Shown here: positions 46,700-58,914 of the stretch, one piece after another
Numbering within the stretch: position 1 is the stretch's first letter
Layout of the letters: each line of letters begins with the position of its first letter
Source of the DNA: Epiperipatus broadwayi
Lineage: Eukaryota > Onychophora > Udeonychophora > Euonychophora > Peripatidae
Assembly: GCA_028023455.1 (NCBI GenBank)
Contig: JAQFVV010012422.1
Location: 8,045,210-8,109,209, forward strand
DNA: 64,000 bases
Direction of reading: 5' to 3'
Translations under genes and position numbers: made by a program
The notes under the pieces: model-generated
The model's database searches: none
The model's input: the letters and a program-made list of their open reading frames with translations, nothing else
What the model was told of the DNA's origin: nothing

Positions 46700-48364
46700 C
46701 AAATGAACTTGAGTGAATTTAAAAATAAATTTTTAACTTAAATTACTACTAATTATTACATGCATGCTTCTTTTTTCACTAGAAATCTTTAACTCTTCTA
46801 TAGGCATGCATATTTGTTTTATTTAAGTGAATAATATTACACCTTTTTGATTATTTATCTGATAGTTTCACATTACGTTTTTTTTTAATGTTAACAAACC
46901 ATAACCTATATATAAAAAATTCATTATGGAATGCTTTTTTTTTTAAATCTTTTTTTTAACTTCAGTTGCTTTAAAATGCAACTAACTTTTTTTTAAATGT
47001 TCAATTTCTGTTATAAATTGTTGATTGTTAGTATTAAATATAAACGAAAAACTAAAATTGATTAATATATTAAGATAACAGTTTAAACAGATAGATTTTG
47101 ATTTCTCCCATGTTGGCAAATTTTAACTGATTCCATTTGTAAGTAGCTATAATATCTTTTCACAATTTCTTGTCTTTGAAATTTGAAGTTTAAGCATTGA
47201 TTCTTTATTTTAGTTAGAAATTTGTTTGAAAAATAGCTTGGTCAGATTCCATACACCCAGGGTAAATTTCAGCAGTCTGCAGTTTTCCCCTTTTCTACTC
47301 AGTCATCATAATGAAGATTTGGTGTAGCTTGACATAGGTTGAATAAAGAAAGAATCCAGATTTATTCTAGCTTGATTAAAACATGAATCTAGATTGTTCT
47401 GCATCTTGATTAAAATATGAATCCACATTGACTGCTTTCAAAAAAAAAACTGCTCATATAAGCTTTACTTCTTGTTTTGACTGCTGCAATCTTATTTTTA
47501 ATAGCTTTAATCTTGTTTTTTCAAAGGCTTTGATAATCTTATTTTTAACACTTTTAATATCTTATTTTAAGCATCTAATTATATTTTAATTACAAAATTT
47601 TCAAAAACATCATTATTTAACTCCTTGCATGCCTGATTCCTTTAAAAATGAAGTGGCTTGACATCACTCTAAATCTGTCACTTTTCATACTACGATTATG
47701 ATTTAGCGCTCTTTTTAAAGATTAAAAAAAGTTCTGTAAAATGCTGCCCTCTCTTGAATTATTTTACAAGTAAAAAATCAATAAAAATGGCCTTACATGT
47801 CTAACAAAGAATAAATAACACCCCTTCTTAGATCTGATTGGCTGTTAAATTTTGACAACAAAGAAAATGGCTGTCAAAAATTAAAGAGTTATGATTTTTT
47901 TTTGTTTCATTTCAAAAATGATAAAAGAATGTTTTAGACCATTTTAACAGTATTTTTTGACAAATTATAAATTATTTTGATAAAATATGCTAAAAATAAA
48001 ATTATTTTAGAAAAATAGTTAAGACTTTAGCAAAAATTATTTATTTATCGCAACGTAAAAGTGGGAAGAAATCATGACATCAGCAAATCTTTTTGGTTGG
48101 TGAGTGATGTTCCTTTTAATTTCCACCACTATCGAATATTTTTCTAATTATAAATCAAAATTTATTTTTGAAAAAACTTTCATTCACTTTCATAATCTGA
48201 CAAATTATTAATATACTTTTTACAAACGAAACTAAAGTGAATATAATATTAAAAAGATGAATATATTTTGATCATTTGATCATTAAGTTTGTGAATTGAC
48301 CAATTAAAAATTTAGACTTTTATCTTACTCGGCCAATAAAAAAATCAGCCGTTAAAAGGTTAAT
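46700..48364. other. Unassigned DNA, possibly the unshared part of the long direct repeat
   Basis: 47220-47720 is rich in CTTGATTAAAA / AATCTTATTTTTAA-type words repeated several times. 47582-47620 matches the start of the left direct repeat at 43448. No open frame. Confidence 0.35.
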
Positions 48365-48755
48365 TGATTGAACTTCAAAACATTTTAATTATTAAATTGA
48401 CTGATTTTTTTTCTCATTTTCAAATCTCATAATTAAACCGGCTTAATCTTTTTTTAATTTTATTGTTTAAAATCTAATTTTTAATTCAGTTGCTTTGCAA
48501 TACATTTCATATATTCTTTGGTAAGAGAAAGTTTTAACATGATTTATATAATTTAGCAGTTTCTCTTAAATTTTGGACATTTTTAACCAAAAACTTATTA
48601 TATTATTTACTATTATTTTACAATATATTTAATAATTTTAACATTTGAATATATGTTATTACATTTAATACTCTTTACTTGAATTGATATATTCAGCAAT
48701 TCTTACAACTCTGAATCAACTCACAATCATGTGGGACATCCCATGGATTTAAAAA
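48365..48755. repeat. Diverged long direct repeat, right copy
   Basis: Counterpart of 43490-43880, about 75-85% alike by eye, ending GAATCAACTCACAATCATGT and GGGACATCCCATGG. Confidence 0.55.
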
Positions 48756-48759
48756 TATT

Positions 48760-49550
48760 CATGCTTTCTTTCCAAAGTGCTTCAGATAAGTCTTTATAAA
48801 ATAAATTAAGATAAAGAGAGAAGACTGTTCGATCTTTTTCTTAAAATTTTTTTATCTTGTGCTTTGGATGAGAGATTTCATTTACTTAATAAACCAGTAG
48901 TTTGAATCTTAATCTCAATGCATTAAATAATTAAGTATTGTACTTTCACTGAGTAGAGAGCCTGATGGAGTGTACTATTATTGTTTCTTTACATTGGTAC
49001 TAATACAATCATTGTATAAAAGTTAGTAATAGAAAAAAGAATTTTAATATTGCTATTATTAAAGAAAAAAAGTGAAGTACCATAAATAAATAATATACCA
49101 CATTTAAAAATAATAAATTGTGTAAATTTCAAGCCACAATTCAAAACATTTGTAAAAATTTAACAGAAAATTTCAGCTTAAAGTCTCAAAATTAAAGATA
49201 TCATAATTATAACAGATAAATTAAACACCAGATTTAATAAGCATAACAATAATAATAAACAATGAATTTATATTCCATATAATACTAATGCTATTTGTAG
49301 TAAAGTAATTATAATTGCAATTATAATTTAAATTTTGTAAAATATATAAATATTATTTAATATTCAATTTTATTCATTAGCATAGTGATCGTCTGTAATT
49401 TTAAACAGTAGGGATTTACATCCTATGCATGTGAACTGTAATATCTCAACATTATGTTTTATTAAGTGCAGAGAATACTCTCAAACCAAAGCACAAGGTA
49501 GAGACTTTTGAAAAGGCAAGATTATGTTTTATACATAAATTGAATTATAC
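48760..49550. other. Unassigned AT-rich DNA
   Basis: No feature supported. Confidence 0.4.
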
Positions 49551-49614
49551 AGGACAATTTTAAGTATGTTAGTTTGAGAGTGTGAAGTTAATGGATGTAA
49601 AGTGAATAAAGAAA

Positions 49615-50335
49615 CAGCACTGATTATATATATGTGAGGGAGATGATAATCTGGACCAATTGATTAGTGCTGGTTCAGCACAAAATACATATATTAGAGA
49701 TCATTTATCTTTTTCACATGTGTGTGGTCATGTGTATTGGTAATATGAGATGGAGTGGATAGCTGAAGGGAGCTTGGAAGTCTGTGTTCAAATCTCTCTA
49801 TTACATTCACACTCTGAGTATGTGAATTATGCTTATAATTTAAAATATTACAGATTCAGCTTTTATCCTACCCATTCTTCTTCTGTGTATTTGAATGGAC
49901 AAGGTCCAATACATGAGGGGTCAGAGTAACTTAAAGTCAACCTGGGCATCACAATAATAATGACATCAAAAAGGGATTTTGGCATACCATCATAAGATTT
50001 TCAATGATATGGATGATTGAAGAGTTGGAGGGTAGAGTAGATTAAAGCTTGCCCATTAAAGTTTGAATATTTGTTATATTAATATAAACTGAGCATTGAT
50101 TATATATGTGAGGGAGATGATGATCTGGTCTAACTGATGAGTGCTGGTTCAGCATGAAATACGTATTTTGGAGATCATTTATCTTTTTCACATAAGAATG
50201 GTCATGTGATTGGTTAGATGAGATAGAGTGGATAGCTGGAGTTTGAAAGTTTGCATTCAAATCTCCTATATTACATTTAAACTCTGAGTATATGAATTAT
50301 GCTTGTATTTCAAAGGTATTAAATATCTATAAGTA
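49615..50335 (+). mobile_element. R1 dispersed repeat, tandem copies E and F
   Basis: Copy E (partial) starts at ACTGATTATATATATGTGAG and runs to the tRNA-like GGTAATATGAGATGGAGTGG and GTCTGTGTTCAAATCTC. Copy F (complete unit) follows directly from 49800 through TGAGGGGTCAGAGTAACTTA, GAAGAGTTGGAGGG and GAGTGCTGGTTCAGCATGAA to a second CATTCAAATCTCCTATATTA at 50255. Both junctions carry ACTCTGAGTATGTGAATTAT / ACTCTGAGTATATGAATTAT. Confidence 0.65.
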
Positions 50336-50339
50336 CCAG

Positions 50340-51655
50340 ATATTCTTATGGGTTATATTATAATTTCATCACATATACTTTTCATTCTTACCAACATAAT
50401 AAACAAAGATTTGTCTCATAATCTGTATTTTCAATGTGCTTGCTGTAAGGACTAGTGTAATGAGATAATAAAGATTTAGCATGGGTATCCTCTAAGTAAA
50501 TATTCTGATTTGCATGGCATTCATAAATTAGAAATGGTTGCAAGTTATGATAAATAAATAATCTCTGATTTACATATTAAATATTTTATATTTTTACAAA
50601 TCAAAAGTTGCTGTTACATTAAAATGGAAAAGCAAATTATCCTCTTTATCCGTACCCATATATTGTAATGGTAATTATTCTTTTAACATTGGAAATTGTT
50701 CAAAATAACAAATAAATGACAATATTCACAGATACTTTTTTTAGTCTAGGGGAATTATAAAATCTAATGGGTGACCATAAATATGGTGGCGTGACTATAT
50801 AGATTTTATTTAATTGACTAATTTATAATAGTCATGAATAGCACAGTCAGACTGAACACACATAAAAAACAAGTCTTTATGCAGATTCAATCATGTTTTT
50901 TGATCATTACCCTCTCCACATTAATATTATGATTAAATGATAAAAAAAAATAATGTACTCAAAATTCAGATGAAAAATAAACAAGAAACAAAATTATTAT
51001 TATTAATAATAACTTTAATTCACAAACAGAATGAGAATAATATAAAGTTGTATTTACATATATATCTAAGATTGCATGATGAGCATGCATAATAGGAAAA
51101 ATCTTTGTTGATTCATAATGATTCATAAAATAAAACTTTATATTAAGTTCATTCATTTACCTATTATGTCTCTGTGAATCTAGATATATGGCCATCAAAA
51201 TCATTATTTTACATGTCTGCAAACAATTTTCTAATACCTTAACTTCTCATAATTTGTTTTAATAGTAGTTTATTTCCATAAAGTTTTTCCTATTATTAAC
51301 AATATGAAAATTATGTAACTTTACAAACCAATTCATAAAAGAATATTTCCATCTGATAATTAATTAACAGTTGAGTTTTCTTATATCAAGTGACACACAT
51401 TTTCAGCATCAGAAAGTAATTAATAGACTGGCAGAATGAAAGTTAATTTTTAAGACATTCCTTTGTTACAGTTCCATAATCAATTACATTACTGTAAAGA
51501 TCAAGTTAACACATTCTGGAGTATTTTACTCCATAAACTGAATTATCAACTTAAATAATCATTACAGTTTTTATAAACTTCCCTCTTATAAGTGACACGA
51601 CAAAAAAGGAGTAGTGATTTCCTACTTTTGTGTAAAGCAGACGATCCAAGAGTTT
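50340..51655. other. Unassigned AT-rich DNA
   Basis: No feature supported. Confidence 0.4.
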
Positions 51656-51658
51656 CCC

Positions 51659-51676
51659 ATTGGTTTCCATAGCAAC
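51659..51676 (+). promoter_or_regulatory. RFX/X-box-like motif next to a CCAAT box
   Basis: GTTTCCATAGCAAC (51663-51676) matches the RFX-factor X-box form GTNRCC-N(0-3)-RGYAAC except at one position, and overlaps ATTGG (51659-51663), an inverted CCAAT. This pairing is found at promoters of ciliary genes in animals. No gene start could be identified nearby, so function is open. Confidence 0.3.
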
Positions 51677-51679
51677 GTT

Positions 51680-52505
51680 GTTTTAAAATAGTTAACTTTA
51701 TTTTAAAACAAAGAAAGTTAATAAAATTTTAATTATTACTATTCTAAAATATTACACACATAATTTTTTATATCTTACAATACATAATAAATATAAAAAC
51801 TATGCATGTAAACTTAGTCATGGAGGTTACATTATATTTAGACATGTTACGTTTCTAAAATAAAGATTGATAGTGGTGATTAAACAATAATACAAAGGTC
51901 ATAGTAGTTTATCATAATTCTAACATTTTTTTCATTGCTTATCACTTCTAAATATAATTTTTTCTAATATATTAAATATTTACTATTATATAATAAACTT
52001 CATTGAATTATATATATAACCCAGTGGTAATAAAATACAATAATTTACCAAAAAATAAATAAAAGTGTCACGATTTAAAAAAATATGAGAAAAATATAAA
52101 AAATGACATATTAAAAAGAGACAATTATAATTACTTAAAAAGAAAAAGCAAAAGATAAAAAATGTTATACAGCCTGAAGAACTGTTCTAAACCTACTTTA
52201 ATACAGACATGCGATATGTAAATACATACACGCACATTATATACAATAGAAATTCTTATTTATTGCCTCAGTAGAACTCGATAAAACATTAAATAATGGA
52301 TTCTTCATGAAGGCATAGAATAAACTATACGTTGTTTTTTTTTTAATGCTGAGTTTTCTAGTTTTATTGATTATGTTTTGTGAATGGGACAGATGGAAGA
52401 TACCCTTAATATAGCTCACCTTGCAAGAAGCATGTGTTAGTATGTAAAATTAATTATCACCGACAAAATCCAGACTTTATTTTGATGATTTTCTGGTTAA
52501 AGGTA
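51680..52505. other. Unassigned AT-rich DNA
   Basis: No feature supported. Confidence 0.4.
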
Positions 52506-52511
52506 GCATAT

Positions 52512-52732
52512 TATACATATTCTTCACGTAGATAATCGTATGTTGGCACATGTGCATTGAAATTACATATATACAAAGTTTGGTCTGTTTTCTGACATGT
52601 TTAAGAATCTCTATTATAGATATACATATTCTTCACGTAGATAATCGTACGTTGGCACATGTCGCATTGAAATTACATATATACAAAGTTTGGTCTGTTT
52701 TCTGACATGTTTAAGAATCTATATTTTAGATA
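52512..52732. repeat. Tandem repeat, two 109 bp units
   Basis: TATACATATTCTTCACGTAG starts at 52512 and again at 52621. The units differ by only a handful of changes (TATG/TACG, GTGCATT/GTCGCATT, CTCTATTATAG/CTATATTTTAG). Confidence 0.95.
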
Positions 52733-52739
52733 AAGATAC

Positions 52740-53225
52740 GTATTCCATGAGAAGACGGGTTTATTATTTTTAGGGTGGATAGGCCTATATACAATAATGT
52801 TTGCATGCCTAAGCTTTAAAATACTTTCTTTGCACATTACATTACAGTGTTTCTACCCTGATCTCCGCAGACATCAGAAGAACAGCATTGTAAACTACGA
52901 AGCAAGAATTGATTGTTTTTTTTTTTTCTCATTACGTTAAAGTTGAAAAGTTTTTTCCTGATAAATTTATTAGCTGATTTATATATCTATTAAACATCAT
53001 ATGCGGCACATATGTTTTTGTTACAAAGAATGCTATTAGCAACCTGGAAACTAGTTGACACTTCACTGTAATTTTTTAACATCATCAAAATATTCAATTT
53101 GCTACTTAAAATATCATATATTTCTATGGCTGTTACAAGTTAACATTATTCAATAATGTCACGTATTTAATGTTGCTTTTAATTAGCTATGCATATATAT
53201 ATATAAGAATATATTCTACCAGAGT
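52740..53225. other. Unassigned AT-rich DNA
   Basis: No feature supported. Confidence 0.4.
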
Positions 53226-53230
53226 ATGCA

Positions 53231-53401
53231 GACAATTGTAAACTATTAGGGTACTAAATCTTAACAATATTTGTTACTTTGTTGAACTAGGCTTTCGATA
53301 CAGCATCTTTGTCAAAGGAAGACTACAACGAATATTGAAACCTGGCTCAACAAAATAACAAATATTGTTAAGATTTATTACCGTATAATAGTTGACAATT
53401 T
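53231..53401. mobile_element. Inverted-repeat element, ~62 bp arms
   Basis: GACAATTGTAAACTATTAGG...CTTAACAATATTTGTTAC...TTGTTGAACTAGG is complementary to CCTGGCTCAACAAAATAACA...AATATTGTTAAGATTTATTA...ATAATAGTTGACAATT. The 45 bp loop (CATCTTTGTCAAAGGAAGAC) has its own small TTTGTCAAA hairpin. Confidence 0.75.
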
Positions 53402-53824
53402 TTTACAAAATTTGTTAGAATATATTATCTACAATATATAGATATTATATAGTTTATATATATATTTGAGTGTATTGTTAAAATGAAGGTTTCATGGATA
53501 ACAGATATATATATATATTAGGTCTAGCATGTGTAATTAACAGCAAGATTTTACCAACATTTAATTTAGATAGTGCTTATCATTGACTGGGTAAACACTA
53601 TATTGCATATATGTGTGTATGTGCAAATAATGGAATGAGAAACTTTCAAAATATAAAATAACCATTTATATCTGCTTCCTCAGCTCTTACTGAGATGGAA
53701 ATTTGGGATTAACTTCAAAACAAACCCGGATGAAAACACAGCTTTCTTCAAAATAGTTTAACATTAAACATCACAAAGTAGTGTTAATTTTTGCTTATTT
53801 AAATTTAAACTTTTGTGAATTCAT

Positions 53825-54215
53825 AACCTATTATAGAATCACGTGACCACCACTTCTTATGCTTGTGTATAACTGTTGTTAAAACAGGCAAAATTCATTA
53901 TACGTATTGCCGCACACAGCAAGCTAGAGTAATCAATGGATGCCAGAAGGCTTGTGCATAAAATCCCCATCTAGTACCTACTCATCCAATATCCTCAGAC
54001 TAGTTTCTGGCTTATGGCCTTCGTCAGGTGGCTGCTGGAGGGTTGCATTAGATCCTAAGATCTAAGTGCAGTGCTCTCAGATCCAAGGCTCCTCACTGGA
54101 TGAGTAGGCACTAGATGTGGATTTTATGCAGAAGCCTTCTGGCATCCATTGATTACTCTAGCTTGCTGTGTGTGGCAATACGTATAGTGAGTTTTGCCTG
54201 TTTTAACAACTATTA
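53825..54215. mobile_element. R2 foldback element, copy 4 (long arms)
   Basis: Left arm AAACAGGCAAAATTCATTAT, ACGTATTGCCGCACACAGCA, AGCTAGAGTAATCAATGGAT, GCCAGAAGGCTTGTGCATAA pairs with the right arm at 54085-54210. The core keeps GACTAGTTTCTGGCTTATGG and GTGCAGTGCTCTCAGATCC. Arm agreement is high, so this copy is among the least decayed. Confidence 0.75.
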
Positions 54216-54219
54216 TATA

Positions 54220-55425
54220 ATATGTAATATCTAATAAAAACAGTATTTCAAAGTACATATAAACCATGAAACAATACATTTTTCAAACCCTGTTAATATC
54301 CATCTATTAAAATTGTTTGTTAGATTGCCTAGCAAACACAAAACGATTTTTTTCTTTGGCTAGATGAAAAATCTGTCAGTGAAATTCAAACTTCAAATGA
54401 AATCCACATATCAATGCAACCTTTTTCAATATGTCTTAACATTAATCTTCAGAAGGTAAAGTTAATTTTTACTCACTGCAAACAGAGAAATGATAAATTT
54501 TACAAATTTTCTTAATATCACTATACTAACTTCTTTATTAGATTACTAGGGGAATATAAAATGACCACTTACATCTGCATATTTGGTTTTTATAGGGATG
54601 AAAAATCTGACAAATGATATTATTCAGGATGAAATTCAGATCAAGCTTAGATGTAAGTATAGACTCTTTCAATACCTCAAAACATTAAACTTCACATGAT
54701 AGAGTTAATTTTCTCACTTCGAATTTATATGTAATAACTAAAAACAAAGAGTATGTTTAAAAATCATAAAATAGGTCCTGATCCAAAATAAATGAAGCAT
54801 CTAAGAATCAAAGATGCTTAAAAGGTTTCATATTCTACCCTATCTGCAATTATATGTGTTTTAAAAAAGAATAATTGTAAAGTCCCATACAGATGTTTTG
54901 TCTATACATTAAACCATGATACATGCAAATCATGATATAAAAATAACTAGATAAACTAGGCAAGGACATTTGCAAAATACCAAAAATTATAGGAGAAAGA
55001 TGAATGAGTATGCTTAAACACATAGTTTTAGACTTGATATAGGAATACCCTTTTATCTCATGGAATAAATTTTACATTGACCAAGCTTTTAATATTTTTT
55101 GTGGAGATACCCATTGATTGCAAAATACTAAAGTTATAAGGCAGAAAAACTACATAATATCAATATTGGTGTCATGTTATCTTTAAACATAACTCATAAA
55201 TTGGGTGGACATAATGATCACCAAGGTAATGCCTGGAACTGGTGTTGACAATGACTGGATCATCAGTTATCCATAAGTAACTCGCTATTCAGATAAAAAA
55301 TAAGAAAGTAAGACTGAATATAAATGTTAAAAAATAAAAGGAATATTCTATAGATTTTCTAAGAAAAAAAAATTGATAACCATGAATTAAAATAAATTAA
55401 CAAAATGGCTTTGTTCAGATTATTA
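54220..55425. other. Unassigned AT-rich DNA
   Basis: Related short segments recur within it: TCAATA(T/C)(G/C)TCTTAACATTAA and AGTTAATTTT(T/C)(A/T)CTCACT at about 54430-54480 and 54690-54720, with a similar word at 53755-53800. This suggests an old, diffuse local repeat with period ~250 or more. No gene. Confidence 0.35.
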
Positions 55426-55429
55426 ATAT

Positions 55430-55930
55430 GGATGGAAAGATAATAAACGAAATTAATCCTAAATTTATATTTGGATGGAGTGCTTTTGTAGAAATAACTT
55501 AATATTAAATGAAAATATATGACTATGTATTTGAAAAGATAGTTTTTTTTAAAGGTGTATTTTATCAGTTCTTACTAATGGATCTGAGATTTGTATACTT
55601 CACAGAAAAGCAATACAAAGACTTCAGACCATTTAATAAAATATGGGAAAATATATACTGTTCCCTTGAGTGAAAGAATAAACGGAGAAAAATTTTAAGA
55701 GACTGAATGGTGTTAAGATGCACGAACATATTGAAGATAATAGATGAATAATTGAAATCTTAAACAGAATTCCAAGGGATTGTAAAAGACCTAGAAAAAT
55801 ACTACATGTAAGCTGGATGAATGAAATAAGGAAGTTTGCTGATGCATTGTGGAAAAGAGATACTAGAGATTGAAAAATGGATAAAACTTGGAGAGACTTT
55901 CATCCTGCAATAGATTGATAATGGTTGAAA
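55430..55930 (+). pseudogene. RTE-like retrotransposon, degenerate 3' third of ORF2
   Basis: In order, in shifting frames: GKIINEINPKFIFGWSAFVE (family DG---EI-RRI-LGR-AF), VLLTNGSEICILHRKAIQRL (family LLYGSETW-L-----R-L), then RPRKILHVSWMNEIRKFADA and LWKRDTRD, and finally a shifted KWIKLGETFILQ-IDNG. This covers the region after RT palm through to the C-terminus, longer than the copies at 11968 and 23425. Many stops. It ends into an (AT)n run where the others have TGATGA. Confidence 0.65.
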
Positions 55931-55933
55931 ATG

Positions 55934-55935
<2 letters not shown>

Positions 55936-56026
<91 letters not shown>
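55936..56026. repeat. (AT)n(AG)n microsatellite
   Basis: About 29 AT units then about 17 AG/GA units. It lies exactly between the RTE-like 3' end and an R1 copy. Frames through it on both strands are artefacts. Confidence 0.95.
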
Positions 56027-56028
<2 letters not shown>

Positions 56029-56430
56029 GAACACAGACTTTCAAACTCTTCACAGCTATCTAATCTATCTTATACAACTGATGCACATGACCACATACAT
56101 GAGAAAAAGATAAATAATCTCCAATATACATATTTCATGCTGAAACATCACTGATCACCATCTTCCACATATATATATATATACAATCAGTGCTCAGTTT
56201 ATATTAAGATAGAAAATCTTAAACCTTTAATGGACAAGCTGCATTCTTCTCCACTCTTCAACTCTTCAATCATCCATATCATTGAAAATTTGAGAATGAA
56301 ATGCTCAGAACCCTTGTTGATGCCAATATTATTATCATACCCATGTTGACCTTAAGTCAGTCTGAAGCCTTCTACATAGGATCTTAATATGTCCATTTAA
56401 TTACACAAAAGAGGGATAAATGTGGGGAGT
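56026..56430 (-). mobile_element. R1 dispersed repeat, copy G
   Basis: Orientation as copy A: ACTTGAACACAGACTTTCAA, ATTTCATGCTGAAACATCAC, ATCAGTGCTCAGTTTATATT, CACTCTTCAACTCTTCAATC, ACCCATGTTGACCTTAAGTC, to TTACACAAAAGAGGGATAAA. Confidence 0.65.
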
Positions 56431-56990
56431 TTAAACTTTTGAGTTTAAGTCCCCAATTACATTAGGTTTAGTATAGATAATATACATATATTTAAATATT
56501 ACATATTCAGCCTCTATTCTGCACATCTCTCTTCTGTATAATTAAATGGATATATTAAGGTCCTATGTATGAAGGGACAGAATAACTTAAGGTCAACCTG
56601 GGTATGACAATAATATTGGCATCAACAACTGCTTTGAAAATTTCTTCCTTGGATTTTCAATGATATGGATGGCTAATGGAGAAGATTGAAGCTTGTCCAT
56701 GAAAGTTTGAAGATTTGCTATCTTAATATAAACTGAACATTGATTGTAGATATGTGTGGGAGATGGTAACCTGGACCAATTGATGAGTGCTAGTTCAGCA
56801 TGAAATACATATATTAGACATTATTTATCTTTTTCACACTATGTGGTCAGTGTATCAGTAGTATAAGGATGGATTGGATAGCTGTGGGGAGTTTGAAAGT
56901 CCGAGTTTAAGTTCCTATAATTACATTACGTTTAATATAACCAATATACATGTATTTAAATATTATATATATTAAGAAGATTTTAGATAA
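56430..56990 (+). mobile_element. R1 dispersed repeat, copy H (inverted to G)
   Basis: Reads AACTTTTGAGTTTAAGTCCC, AGTATAGATAATATACATAT, GAAGGGACAGAATAACTTAA, TTGATGAGTGCTAGTTCAGC, to a second GAAAGTCCGAGTTTAAGTTC at 56892. Together with copy G it forms a head-to-head pair. Its 56470-56500 segment is the uninterrupted counterpart of the hAT target in copy C. Confidence 0.65.
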
Positions 56991-56994
56991 ACAT

Positions 56995-57925
56995 AAGTCA
57001 AAATGCAGTATGCTGAGCGTTACGAATCAGAAAATTTGATTGCAAAAGTTAATATTTCAAAATTAAACCATTCTATAAAAAGATTCAATTATAAAGAAAC
57101 ATGAAAACAATTGTACCTTGTGTAGTTAATGTAATGGCAAGATGACAAACTCTGCAGCTCAAGCCAATGGATCATGATTCAGCTCCGTCACTACCCGTGT
57201 TCGAATCTCTTATGAATTCCCAGGTAATAAATCTTCGATTATTTTTATTCTTAAAGAAATAGTTTTCAGAATAAATACGTCACGTTTTTAGAAATTGATT
57301 ATTCCAATTAATGGGGAGATTTTTATATCATTATTTTTATTTTTATAAAATCTAAATCACAATAGTATGCAGAAAACAAAGAAAAAAAAACATGGCGTCA
57401 CAAATATATGCAATTTAAAATCAATGAAAGTTTTAATAAAAAAAACTAAAAAATCTTATTGCTTAATCTTTCATATCTTTAAACATTGTGTGATTTGGGT
57501 CATAACTAGTTACAGTAATAAAATAAATAATGACGTAATAAATAGAATGGTAAAGTTCTATTGATGATTAAGACATTACTTGGTTATAAAATTGTATTGT
57601 CTACTTACTATTTTGGCTAATAACTTAGGTCTTATTTAATATATTGTTTATTAATTTATTGCCAACATATTAATTAGATAATACAATTCTATAACTAAAC
57701 AATCAATTCTATTTTCTTTGATCTCTTAAATGGACAAGCATCTTAAAGCACTTACTATGTTTTCCAAAGTTAATTCCAAAAACTTGTGTGTTGAAGGCAG
57801 ATTAGAACAACCACACATTATTGTATTGTCCAAACAATAATCTTTCATCCTATAACATAAATAACCAATGACTTTGGTCTGGAATCCATAAAAAATTTGT
57901 GCACCAAAAGCACCAAACATAATCT
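56995..57925. other. Unassigned AT-rich DNA with one tRNA-like segment
   Basis: 57125-57215 has a B-box-like GTGTTCGAATCTC and a weak A-box-like TAATGGCAAGATGAC, probably a SINE head. The rest has no signal. Frames at 57367 and 57726 have no domain. Confidence 0.35.
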
Positions 57926-57929
57926 ACGA

Positions 57930-58325
57930 TTTATGGACTTTACATGATCACCATTTTTTATGTTTACACAGAGGCTAAACTCTCTATACAGTAACATCAC
58001 TCACTGTAAGCCAGAGTAATCAGTGGATGCAGGAAAGTTTATGCATAAAATCCTTATCTAGGGCCCATTTATCCAATATCCCCAGACTAGTTTCTAGCTT
58101 ATGGCTTAAATTAGTGAGGAATCTTGGATCTGAAAGCACTGTACTAAGGCTCCTCACTGATGAAAGCCACAAGCTAGAAACTAGTCTGGGAGTATTGGAT
58201 GAATAGGAACTAGATGGGGAACTTTTGCACAAACCTATCTGCATCCATTGATTACTCTGGCTTGCACTGAGTGGCACTGGTATGGGGAGTTTAACCTCTG
58301 TGATTTATGGACTTTTGAGTTCCAA
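57930..58325. mobile_element. R2 foldback element, copy 5 (near-complete palindrome)
   Basis: GATTTATGGACTTTACATGA...CACAGAGGCTAAACTCTCTA...AAGCCAGAGTAATCAGTGGA and its complement (...ATCCATTGATTACTCTGGCT...GGGGAGTTTAACCTCTGTG...ATTTATGGACTTTTGAG) enclose a core of two facing GACTAGTTTCTAGCTT(A/G)TGG segments. Loop near 58135. The minus frame at 58020-58277 is the palindrome, not a gene. Confidence 0.75.
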
Positions 58326-58329
58326 AGTC

Positions 58330-58668
58330 TAGTACTTTAACACAGAATCAAAATTAATTATCATGCCTTGATCATCATCACTGGTATTTTTCCATTGCTT
58401 GCTATGACTTTAGACTCAATGTTACAGCTACGAGATTGCATTACTATGATAATAATATTTATTGTGAAAATGGCTACTTCTTCTGTGAAATATATTTATT
58501 TATTCAGACTTTTTTTAAAACAAAAACTGTTATGGGAGTATAAAAAAAATAAATTAATAAGATATTTTAAAAAATAGATCTTCTAATTTATACAAGTATT
58601 TTGGTTTTGCATAAAAACATTCTAGAGACTTGAAACAATATTGACAAGAAAATACTGTAATGTGACAA
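58330..58668. other. Unassigned AT-rich DNA
   Basis: No feature supported. Confidence 0.4.
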
Positions 58669-58698
58669 CAACTACTACTACTACTACTACTACTTCTG

Positions 58699-58760
<62 letters not shown>

Positions 58761-58912
58761 GCTACTACTACTACTACTACTACTGCTACTACTTCTGCTA
58801 CTGCTGCTATTGTTGCTACTACTACTACTACTACTACTATTATTATTACTATTATTATTATCATCATCATCACTATCATCATCATCATTATTATCATCAT
58901 CATCATCATCAC
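58669..58912. repeat. Compound trinucleotide microsatellite, (CTA/TTC/CTG)n(TTA)n(TCA)n
   Basis: CTA units interrupted by TTCTG and CTG units, then ATT, then TCA/TCATCATT units. Same unit set and layout as 16897-17385. Frames through it code for Thr, Ser, Val or Met/Asp runs and are not genes. Confidence 0.95.
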
Positions 58913-58914
58913 CA

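Noticed and set aside
55802-56154. Tyr-Ile and Arg-Glu repeat frames on both strands
   Set aside because: Read-through of (AT)n(AG)n plus R1 sequence.
58020-58277. 85-codon minus frame with Ser-rich text, and a similar frame at 6400-6585
   Set aside because: Both lie inside the R2 palindrome and are explained by its repeated arms.
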